NCBI GenBank assembly: GCA_003646745.1
Contig: QMLM01000019.1
Span: 1-13,786, forward strand
From: Deltaproteobacteria bacterium
Lineage (GTDB): Bacteria > Desulfobacterota > B13-G15 > RBG-16-54-18
DNA length: 13,786 bases
Reading direction: 5' to 3'
Made by a program: the position numbers and the translations under genes
Shown here: piece after piece, positions 7,769 through 13,786 of the stretch
How positions within the stretch are numbered: the stretch's first letter is position 1
Layout: every line of letters begins with the position of its first letter
The notes under the pieces: model-generated
Seen by the model: the letters and a program-made list of their open reading frames with translations, nothing else
Told to the model about the DNA's origin: nothing
Database searches by the model: none

Positions 7769-7802
7769 ATATTTTAAAAATATGTTAAATATATTTTTAA
7801 AG
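7769..7802 (+). promoter_or_regulatory. A/T-only inverted repeat in the hrcA leader (operator or RNA thermometer candidate)
   Basis: TTTAAAAATAT at 7773-7783 and ATATTTTTAAA at 7791-7801 form a perfect 11-base inverted repeat around a 7-base spacer, GTTAAAT. With the T at 7772 and the G at 7802 a twelfth, wobble pair is possible. The right arm ends three bases before the hrcA ATG and covers most of AAAGAG (7799-7804), the only purine run available for ribosome binding. A third copy of the half-site, ATATTTT at 7769-7775, lies 22 bases before the right-hand one. It could be a DNA operator for HrcA in place of CIRCE, or an RNA hairpin that hides the start site. A chance product of AT-rich DNA remains possible. 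Confidence 0.45.
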
Positions 7803-7804
7803 AG

Positions 7805-8851
7805 ATGATCCTCCTTTCAGAGAGGAGCAAAAAGGTCCTCAAGACCATCGTGAAGGACTATATAGACACCGGCGAACCCGTGGGTTCGCGCACCGTGGCC
7901 AAGAAGTCAGACCTCAATCTAAGCCCTGCCACCATACGGAATGTAATGGCCGACCTGGAGGAAATGGGTTTCCTCTTTCAGCCTCATACCTCGGCAGGAA
8001 GGGTCCCCACGGAAAAGGGGTTTCGTTTCTTTGTGGACGCCCTTTTGGAGCTAAAGGAACTATCTCTGCTGGAGAGGGAGGAGATAAGAAGTAATTATCA
8101 GGGTTGTAAAGCGGATATAAGCGAGCTCATGAGGAGGACCTGTAAGATCCTCTCCGCCTTTTCCCACTATACGGGGATCGTCATGCCTCCTCCTTTACAG
8201 GAGACCATCTTCAAACACATAGAGTTCATCAGGATCAGGAGGAATCAAATCCTCGCTATTTTTGTGGCTTCCTCAGGTCTTGTCCAGAATCGTGTGGTGG
8301 AGATGGAAGAAGATCTGAGTCAGGACGAATTAGACAAGGTCACCAACTACTTAAACGATTTGCTGACGGGTCTGCCTCTGCGAGAGGTGAGGGAGCGGAT
8401 TGTGGAGGAGATGAGAAGGGAAAAGATGGCCTACGATGACTTGCTGCAGAAGGCCCTGCAATTAGGGGGAAAGGCCCTGGTTACGGAACAGGAGAGGGAT
8501 CTGTATATAGAGGGACAGGTAAACATCCTCGATGAGCCGGAGTTCGCCGATATTGAGCAGATGAAGGGGCTCTTCAAGGCCTTTGAGGAGAAGAGCCTTT
8601 TGGTAAAGCTCTTGGACCGGAGCATGAAGGCCGAAGGGGTGCAAATACTTTTTGGCTCCGAGTGTGAGATAACGGCCATCGAGAGGTGCAGTCTGATTAC
8701 CTCTACCTATGGCCAGCCTGGTCGGTTTCTGGGAATCTTAGGGGTTATCGGGCCGGTGCGCATGAACTATTCCCGAGTAATTCCGGTGGTGGACTTTACC
8801 GCCAAACTCCTCACCGATATCTTGGAATCTGAGTGGAGCAGTCCTTTATAA
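7805..8851 (+). CDS. hrcA: Heat-inducible transcription repressor HrcA
   Basis: HrcA represses chaperone operons, normally by binding CIRCE inverted repeats, and loses activity on heat stress. The 348-residue protein has the N-terminal winged-helix region with GEPVGSRT at 23-30, the helix SPATIRNVMADLEE at 40-53 and HTSAGRVPTEKGFRFF at 61-76. A GAF-like middle with a family-specific insertion follows, and the C-terminal block contains GPVRMNYSRVI at 316-326. All are standard HrcA features and the length is typical. The ATG at 7805 gives MILLSERSKKVLK, close to known N-termini; the ribosome site is weak and lies in an inverted repeat. It is the first gene of a heat-shock group with grpE and dnaK, so autoregulation is likely although no CIRCE is seen upstream. 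Confidence 0.97.
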   Translation: MILLSERSKKVLKTIVKDYIDTGEPVGSRTVAKKSDLNLSPATIRNVMADLEEMGFLFQPHTSAGRVPTEKGFRFFVDALLELKELSLLEREEIRSNYQGCKADISELMRRTCKILSAFSHYTGIVMPPPLQETIFKHIEFIRIRRNQILAIFVASSGLVQNRVVEMEEDLSQDELDKVTNYLNDLLTGLPLREVRERIVEEMRREKMAYDDLLQKALQLGGKALVTEQERDLYIEGQVNILDEPEFADIEQMKGLFKAFEEKSLLVKLLDRSMKAEGVQILFGSECEITAIERCSLITSTYGQPGRFLGILGVIGPVRMNYSRVIPVVDFTAKLLTDILESEWSSPL

Positions 8852-8878
8852 ATTACCTAAAGTTTAAAGGGGTCTTAT

Positions 8879-9469
8879 ATGGTAGAGGAAGAGAGATTGA
8901 AAGAGGGAGAACCAGCCGCAGGGGATCTACGAGAGGGTAAGGAGAAGAGGAGGCGCAGTAGCAAGGAGATCATTGAAGAACTGAAGTCTGCCCTTCAGAA
9001 GGCCCAGGAGGAGGCAAAGGAGAACTATGAGCGCCTCCTTCGGGTAAGTGCTGATTTCGAGAACTATAAAAAACGGGTGGCGAGGGAGAAATCAGAATTA
9101 ATAAGGTATGGGAACGAGGAGCTGATAAAGGAGCTTCTGCCGGTCATTGACAACCTGGAGAGGGCCTTGGAGCACGCCTCAGGAGATGTGGGCAAGGAGG
9201 GGGTCATAGAAGGAGTTGAGATGACCCTAACGCAGTTCCTGCAGATATTACAAAGGTTTGGGGTCAGCCCCATCTGTGCTGTGGGAGAACGCTTCGATCC
9301 CACCAGACATGAGGCGGTCATGGAACAGGCTACCGGAGATTGCGATCCTGGGCACGTGGTCTCAGAGTTGCAGAAGGGTTACCTGCTCAATGACCGGCTC
9401 TTGCGCCCTGCCAAAGTAGTGGTGGCTAAACCTCAAGGAGATGCGGAAAAGGGAAAGGAGGAGGCCTAA
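8879..9469 (+). CDS. grpE: Nucleotide exchange factor GrpE
   Basis: GrpE is the cytosolic co-chaperone that releases ADP from DnaK and acts as a thermosensor through its long helices. The 196-residue protein begins with a charged, low-complexity tail (1-30), continues as a long coiled-coil helix (about 30-75) including RVSADFENYKKRVAREK, and ends in the beta-rich DnaK-binding head with FDPTRHEAV at 139-147 and GYLLNDRLLRPA at 167-178. Together these cover the GrpE signature. AAAGGGG at 8866-8872 gives a good ribosome site six bases before the ATG. It starts 27 bases after hrcA and ends 3 bases before dnaK, so the three are almost certainly cotranscribed. Confidence 0.97.
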   Translation: MVEEERLKEGEPAAGDLREGKEKRRRSSKEIIEELKSALQKAQEEAKENYERLLRVSADFENYKKRVAREKSELIRYGNEELIKELLPVIDNLERALEHASGDVGKEGVIEGVEMTLTQFLQILQRFGVSPICAVGERFDPTRHEAVMEQATGDCDPGHVVSELQKGYLLNDRLLRPAKVVVAKPQGDAEKGKEEA

Positions 9470-9472
9470 GAG

Positions 9473-11365
9473 ATGGCGAAGGTTGTTGGGATCGATTTGG
9501 GGACGACTAACTCAGTGGTAGCGGTGATGGAGGGGGGTGAGCCCAAAGTCCTGGTTAATTCTGAGGGCAGCAGGATCACCCCATCGGTGGTAGCCTTCAC
9601 CGACAAGGGAGAGAGGCTGGTGGGACAGATAGCTCGCCGTCAGGCCATCACCAATCCAGAGAATACCATTTATGCCGTCAAAAGGCTCATCGGCAGAAAG
9701 TTCTCGGACCCGGAAGTACAAAAGGACGTCGAGGTCTGTTCCTACAAGATCGTGGAGGCGAGCAACGGCGATGCCTGGGTCCACGCCCAGGGCAGAGACT
9801 ACAGCCCCCAGGAGATCTCGGCAATGGTTCTGCAGAAGATGAAGCAGACGGCAGAGGACTATTTGGGGGAGAAGGTGACCGAGGCGGTTATTACTGTCCC
9901 AGCCTATTTCAACGACAGCCAACGCCAGGCAACAAAAGACGCAGGCAGGATTGCGGGACTTGATGTCCTGCGGATCATCAATGAGCCCACAGCGGCTTCT
10001 CTCGCCTACGGGCTAGATAAGAAAAAGGAGGCCCGGATTGCGGTCTTCGACCTGGGCGGAGGGACCTTCGATATCTCCATCTTGGAATTGGGTGATGGGG
10101 TCTTTGAGGTGAAATCAACCAATGGCAACACCCATCTGGGTGGAGAAGACTTCGATCAAAGGATCATAGATTATCTGGCCGATGAGTTCCTGAAGGAGCA
10201 TGGCATCGATCTGCGTAAAGATCGGATGGCCTTGCAGCGGCTGAAAGAGGCTGCAGAAAAGGCCAAGATAGAGCTATCTAGTTCCTTGGAGACGGAGATC
10301 AATCTTCCCTTTATCACCGCCGATGCCTCCGGTCCCAAACACCTAACCACCAAGCTCACCCGCGCAAAGTTGGAGGCCTTAGTGGCTGACCTGATTGAGA
10401 TGGTAGAAGGACCATGTCGGCAGGCCCTGGCTGATGCCGCTCTCTCCCCTGGGGATATCGACGAGGTGATTCTGGTGGGTGGGATGACGAGGATGCCCAA
10501 GGTCCAGGAGAAGGTTCGGGAGATCTTCGGCCGGGAGCCGAGTAAGGGGGTAAACCCTGACGAGGTGGTGGCCATTGGAGCGGCTATCCAGGCTGGGGTC
10601 CTGAAGGGAGAGGTAAAGGATGTGCTCTTACTGGATGTCACCCCCCTATCCCTGGGGATTGAGACCCTCGGTGGGGTCTTCACCAAGCTAATCGAACGCA
10701 ATACCACCATTCCTACCCGCAAGAGCCAGATCTTCTCCACCGCCGCCGATAACCAGACGGCCGTTACCATACATGTCCTGCAGGGAGAGCGGGAGATGGC
10801 GGCAGATAATATGACCCTAGGGAGGTTCGAGCTAGTGGGCATACCCCCTGCTCCTCGTGGGGTCCCTCAGATAGAGGTCACCTTCGATATTGACGCCAAC
10901 GGCATCGTCCATGTGACGGCCAAAGATCTGGGTACCGGCAAAGAGCAGTCCATAAGGATTACCTCCTCTAGCGGCCTCAGTGAGAAGGAGATCCAGCGGA
11001 TGATCAAGGAAGCCGAGTCCCATGCCGAGGAGGACCGCCGTAAGAGAGAGCTGGCCGAGGAGCGCAATCGCCTGGACGGGGTGATCTATTCCACGGATAA
11101 ATCATTGCGTGAGTACGCAGACAGGATAGAAGCTGATGATAAAAAGAGGGTGGAGGAGGCCCTGGAGAGGGCGACGAAGGGCATGGGCGCAGAGGATATA
11201 GCCGCGATAAAACTGGCCCATGATGCGCTGGCCCAAGCAGCCCACAAGCTGGCCGAGGCGATGTACGCCAAGGCCTCCCAGCAGGCGGCCTCAGGTGGGG
11301 AGGCAAAGAAGGAAGAAGATGTTGTAGATGCCGATTTCGAAGAGGTGAAGGGGGATAAAACTTAG
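9473..11365 (+). CDS. dnaK: Chaperone DnaK (Hsp70)
   Basis: DnaK is the ATP-driven Hsp70 chaperone that binds exposed hydrophobic peptides in cycle with GrpE and DnaJ. The 630-residue protein is full length. The nucleotide-binding domain shows IDLGTTNS at 7-14, VPAYFNDSQRQATKDAG, INEPTAASLAYG, FDLGGGTFDIS from residue 192 and VGGMTRMPKVQEKV. The interdomain linker VLLLDVTP starts at 384 and leads into the peptide-binding domain. The helical lid ends in the conserved DVVDADFEEV. The stretch containing KFSDPEVQKDVEV is the insertion found in Gram-negative DnaK and absent from Gram-positive forms. AAAGGAGG at 9455-9462 serves as ribosome site. No dnaJ follows, although the order hrcA-grpE-dnaK-dnaJ is common; a minus-strand gene converges instead. 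Confidence 0.99.
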   Translation: MAKVVGIDLGTTNSVVAVMEGGEPKVLVNSEGSRITPSVVAFTDKGERLVGQIARRQAITNPENTIYAVKRLIGRKFSDPEVQKDVEVCSYKIVEASNGDAWVHAQGRDYSPQEISAMVLQKMKQTAEDYLGEKVTEAVITVPAYFNDSQRQATKDAGRIAGLDVLRIINEPTAASLAYGLDKKKEARIAVFDLGGGTFDISILELGDGVFEVKSTNGNTHLGGEDFDQRIIDYLADEFLKEHGIDLRKDRMALQRLKEAAEKAKIELSSSLETEINLPFITADASGPKHLTTKLTRAKLEALVADLIEMVEGPCRQALADAALSPGDIDEVILVGGMTRMPKVQEKVREIFGREPSKGVNPDEVVAIGAAIQAGVLKGEVKDVLLLDVTPLSLGIETLGGVFTKLIERNTTIPTRKSQIFSTAADNQTAVTIHVLQGEREMAADNMTLGRFELVGIPPAPRGVPQIEVTFDIDANGIVHVTAKDLGTGKEQSIRITSSSGLSEKEIQRMIKEAESHAEEDRRKRELAEERNRLDGVIYSTDKSLREYADRIEADDKKRVEEALERATKGMGAEDIAAIKLAHDALAQAAHKLAEAMYAKASQQAASGGEAKKEEDVVDADFEEVKGDKT

Positions 11366-11434
11366 AGGCCGATACCCATTAGTGCGAGGATCGTCTAACT
11401 TCTCATCACATCTTTTTTATCAATAGTGGTCACC

Positions 11435-11467
11435 GAGGCGCTGGATCAATTGCCTAAGGCCTCTTTT
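11435..11467 (+). terminator. Weak hairpin plus T-run after dnaK
   Basis: The 105 bases between the converging dnaK and acetyltransferase genes contain no supportable gene. GAGGC at 11435-11439 can pair with GCCTC at 11459-11463, followed by four Ts. The stem is only 5 base pairs with a loop of about 19 bases, so as a Rho-independent terminator it is marginal. A separate T-run at 11413-11418 has no stem before it. Confidence 0.22.
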
Positions 11468-11470
11468 CAT

Positions 11471-12016
11471 TTATATGCATAGCTCGAATCGTTGTTCGTT
11501 GACTTCTCTGCCCCACTGCTTGCCACGGTGTTGTTCGACTAGCTTAAAGCCCATCTTCTCGTATAGATGCCTTGCTGCATGCAGTCCCTCAAAGGTCCAG
11601 AGGTACACACGGTTATACCTATTGCTTTTACAGAAGTCTATGGCTATGCTGATAAGTTTATTACCAATTCCCTTGCCACGGTATGCATCCGACATAATAA
11701 ACCAACGAAGGTGAGCACCCTGGCGTTCAGCATGCACACCGTCGATCGTGATTGATCCTTCGATGCACCCATTTATCAATGCTGTCCAAAAGCCGTCTCG
11801 TCTCTCGTCATAGCGACTTATGAATTCGGCGAGTTCGCTAGCGACCTTTGCTTCAAAGAAAGGTCCAAACCCCCAATACTTATGATAGTATGCGCCATGA
11901 AGCTCAACGACCCTGCCGATAGAGCCGGGAATATAGCCCTTAAAGATCTTCGCCTCATAAATATTGGTTTTTCCTTTAAATGCCGCCGGAAGGGGCGCTG
12001 TCCCCTTTTTATTCAT
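11471..12016 (-). CDS. GNAT-family N-acetyltransferase (stand-alone)
   Basis: The 181-residue product is a GNAT fold enzyme that would transfer an acetyl group from acetyl-CoA to an unknown amine substrate. The pyrophosphate-binding motif R-G-K-G-I-G is at 113-118, and YEKMGFKLVEQ at 152-162 is the typical GNAT strand-helix-strand end. The part from GSIGRVVELHGAYYHKYWGF (31-50) onward resembles the acetyltransferase half of MarR-GNAT fusion proteins, but no MarR domain precedes it here. The start ATG at 12016 is the only in-frame ATG that avoids a long overlap with the helicase; it overlaps the helicase 3' end by 8 bases. The ribosome site is poor (GAGGAG about 13 bases upstream). Codon use differs from the neighbours: Arg is often CGT, CGC or CGA rather than AGG, and Glu is mixed GAA/GAG, which suggests transfer. 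Confidence 0.87.
   Translation of the reverse strand: MNKKGTAPLPAAFKGKTNIYEAKIFKGYIPGSIGRVVELHGAYYHKYWGFGPFFEAKVASELAEFISRYDERRDGFWTALINGCIEGSITIDGVHAERQGAHLRWFIMSDAYRGKGIGNKLISIAIDFCKSNRYNRVYLWTFEGLHAARHLYEKMGFKLVEQHRGKQWGREVNEQRFELCI
11988..12010 (+). repeat. GC-rich hairpin with T-run at the helicase/acetyltransferase junction
   Basis: AAGGGG at 11990-11995 and CCCCTT at 12002-12007 are perfect inverted arms around the loop CGCTGT. Two further G-T wobble pairs extend the stem to 8 pairs (11988-11995 with 12002-12009), and five Ts end the plus strand at 12006-12010. In plus-strand sense it has the form of a Rho-independent terminator; in minus-strand sense it is the sequence right after the helicase stop and encodes the first residues, MNKKGTAPLP, of the acetyltransferase. 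The AGGGGACAG core looks like short dispersed repeat elements in some Desulfobacterota-like genomes, which is recollection and untested here. Confidence 0.5.
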
Positions 12017-12887
12017 ATTCGTAATACGTCTCCTCGGCCAGCAGGCCTTCCTCCCAGGCCCAGGAGGAGGGCAAAAGAGGGGTTCTTCTCCCCTGCTGGC
12101 AGATAATCTCTGGAGGGATATCGCGCAGAAAGCGCGAGGGGATCCTTCTGCCTCCTCCACCAAAGAGGCCCCTGGTGGCCGCACAGGTAAGATAAAGCCT
12201 CTCCTGAGCTCGGGTCATCCCCACATAGCAGAGGCGTCGTTCCTCCTCCAAATCCTGGGGATCCTCCAGGCGTAGATAATAGGGCAACAGCCCTTCCTCC
12301 ATCCCCACCATGAAGACCACCGGAAATTCCAGTCCCTTGGCACTGTGTAGGGTCATGAGGCTGACCCGATTTACTCCATCTTCATATTCATCGATGTCGG
12401 TGAGCAGCGCCACCCGATCGAGGAATTCTTTTAATCCTTCGATCCCTGTTCCCTTGTGCGCCTTAAGTACCCCGAGAAACTCCTTGACGTTCTCCATCCT
12501 CGTGTGTCCCTCCTGACCTTGTGCCATTAGGTACTCCATATAATTTGTTTTCTCAATAACTTGGGAGGCCAGCTCGGAGGGAGGAAGGGTGTGTGTCTTG
12601 TCTCGCAACCCCTCCAAAAGGGAGAAGATCTCTTGGGCCTTTTTTCTCACCGCCGGAGAGATATCTTCCCTGACAGGGGCCTCCTGCAGGGCCTTGTAGA
12701 GGGAGCACCCCTTCTGGCGGGCCAACCCTTCCAGCTTCTCCAAGGTCTTGGATCCGATCCCCCTTGGGGGGACGTTCAAGATCCTCTTCAGGCTTATCTC
12801 ATCCTCGGGGTTCACCATGACCCGGAGATAGGCAAGGAGGTCCTTGATCTCCTTGCGTTGGTAAAACCTCACCCCCCCCACCAAAGT
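12009..12887 (-). pseudogene. UvrD/PcrA/Rep-type DNA helicase, C-terminal part after an in-frame amber codon
   Basis: This is the C-terminal half of a superfamily 1A 3'-5' DNA helicase, in the same frame as the N-terminal part upstream. It begins with the 2B-domain block VGGVRFYQRKEIKDLLAYLR, then NVPPRGIGSKTLEKLE, motif V (TLHSAKGLEF, 12324-12353) and motif VI (YVGMTRAQER, 12198-12227). The ATPase motifs I-III are not in this part, so alone it could not hydrolyse ATP. Re-initiation is conceivable at TTG 12884 or GTG 12881, with GGGGA upstream as a weak ribosome site. After RRIPSRFLRDIPPE only about 30 residues follow, so the extended C-terminal tail of PcrA is missing. The TAA stop (12009-12011) lies inside the start of the acetyltransferase gene and next to the junction hairpin. 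Confidence 0.85.
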
Positions 12888-13786
12888 CTACGGGATCCCC
12901 CAGCGCATCAGCCCCTCCTCCACGGCGCGGGACTGGGCGTTTATCCGATAAAAGACAGCGCACCTGCTGTACTCCCCTCTCGCCTCCTCAGTGATGCGGC
13001 TTGCCACCCAATGGGCTTCCTCTTGTTCATCTTCGGCGACAAAGAGGGTGAGAGGGACCCCCGGTTCATTGGCTGTCCAGAGCCTCTTTTCCTTACGCCA
13101 GCGGTTTCGGCAGACCACAGCATTGGCCCCCTGCAGTATCAATTGGGTGCAGCGGTAGTTCTGCTCCAACTTGATCACCTTGGCCATGGGGAAGTCCTGC
13201 TCAAAGCCGAGGATATTTGCAGGCTCCGCCCCCCGCCAACGATATATGGATTGATCATCATCCCCCACTACGCAAAGGGAGGCATTTGGACCGAGGAGGT
13301 CCTTGATGAGCAGGTGCTGGATGTAATTGGTGTCCTGATACTCATCCACTAGGATATGGCGTAACCTTCGTTGATAGTAATCCCGAACCTGCGCAATGCG
13401 CTGAAGAAGCAGGTGGGTGAAATATAGAAGATCGCCGAAGTCGAGGGCATTGCTTTCCTTGAGGGCCTCTTGATAGAGGGGGTAGAACTCTGCTGCCTTC
13501 TTCTGGTAGGGGTTGAATGCATCGGGGCGGTACTCCTGGGGCCCTATCCCTCGATTTTTCGCCCGTTCGATCTCTTTCAGGATGGTCTTGGGGGGATAGG
13601 CGTGGAGGCCTACCCCAGCGGCCTTCAGCAGCCCCTCTAATAGCCGCAGCTGGTCCTCTTCGTCGTAAATGACAAAATCCGCCCTACGTCCCAGGTGATA
13701 GATATGGGAGCGCAAAATCCGCAGACATGCCGAGTGGAAAGTGCTAACCCAGACCTTTTGCCCTTGGGGGCCCAGCAGGGAACATA
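12888..13786 (-). pseudogene. UvrD/PcrA/Rep-type DNA helicase, N-terminal part ending at an in-frame TAG, 5' end outside the window
   Basis: The frame is open to the right edge. It starts inside the 1A domain, with motif Ia as VSTFHSACLRILRSH; the Walker A motif lies beyond the window. Visible next are the 1B domain, ALDFGDLLYF, motif II DEYQDTN at 13326-13346, motif III GDDDQSIYRWRG at 13230-13265 and motif IV LEQNYRCT. The frame then stops at TAG (12888-12890) after EEGLMRWGIP. Family members continue there with Tyr and on into VGGVRFYERKEIK, and exactly that continues in the same frame after the TAG. A Tyr codon changed to TAG is the simplest explanation, by mutation or by base-call error. 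The whole enzyme would unwind DNA in repair or replication restart; UvrD, PcrA and Rep cannot be told apart from what is visible. Confidence 0.88.

Noticed and set aside
10171..10842. Long minus-strand open frame (223 codons) opposite dnaK
   Set aside because: Frames antisense to dnaK are a well-known by-product of its codon bias. There is no recognisable domain or ribosome site, and the plus strand encodes unmistakable DnaK.
11426..11482. Short plus-strand peptide VTEALDQLPKASFHLYA after dnaK, faintly recalling initiation factor IF-1
   Set aside because: Only 18 codons from a GTG, no ribosome site, and the resemblance is too short to separate from chance. It overlaps the end of the acetyltransferase gene on the other strand.
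12872..12879. Run of eight C (G8 on the coding strand) beside the helicase amber codon, as a phase-variation tract
   Set aside because: The reading frame is the same on both sides of the run and it encodes the conserved VGGV. Slippage here would not bypass the TAG that lies upstream of it.
12888..12890. TAG read as pyrrolysine or another recoded sense codon
   Set aside because: TAG ends four other genes in the window, an RF1 gene is present, and the family has Tyr at this place. Ordinary mutation or sequence error is simpler.
12561..13352. Plus-strand open frame of 263 codons
   Set aside because: It lies opposite the helicase, whose motifs II, III and IV are clear on the minus strand. The plus-strand translation is low-complexity and Pro/Leu-rich with no domain.
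1..13786. CRISPR array, tRNA, rRNA, insertion sequence, toxin-antitoxin pair or defence system
   Set aside because: No spaced repeat series, cloverleaf-like sequence, transposase motif or paired small genes were seen on either strand.

Overview
The window looks like bacterial chromosome of a Gram-negative lineage. DnaK carries the insertion in its nucleotide-binding domain that is typical of Gram-negative bacteria, and the run prfA-prmC-murA followed by his genes resembles gene order known in Desulfobacterota (former Deltaproteobacteria). Coding strands are G- and purine-rich and mostly use AGG for Arg, GGG for Gly and GAG for Glu. The lineage is an inference from gene order and protein type, not a database result.

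Layout: positions 1-7718 hold one tightly packed plus-strand gene run with overlaps or gaps of at most about 15 bases: prfA (5' end just outside), prmC, murA, hisD, hisB, an unrecognised exported protein, hisA, hisF and pgpA. It joins translation termination (RF1 and its methyltransferase), the first committed step of peptidoglycan synthesis, part of histidine biosynthesis and phosphatidylglycerol synthesis. hisG, hisC, hisH and hisI/E are not in the window; the exported protein sits between hisB and hisA, where hisH often lies. An AT-rich gap (7719-7804) carries a sigma70-like promoter and an A/U-only inverted repeat touching the start of the heat-shock group hrcA-grpE-dnaK (7805-11365). No CIRCE element and no dnaJ are visible.

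After a 105-base gap between converging genes, the minus strand carries a small GNAT acetyltransferase whose codon use differs from its neighbours. Upstream of it, and overlapping it by 8 bases, is a UvrD/PcrA/Rep-type helicase running off the right edge. The helicase frame is broken by a single in-frame TAG at 12888-12890, where relatives usually have Tyr. A short GC-rich hairpin with a T-run lies at the junction of these two genes.

Most of the window is ordinary housekeeping DNA and I see no clearly new multigene system. The points most worth checking are the A/U hairpin ahead of hrcA (possible RNA thermometer or operator), the exported protein inside the his cluster, the interrupted helicase, and the foreign-looking acetyltransferase with its junction hairpin.
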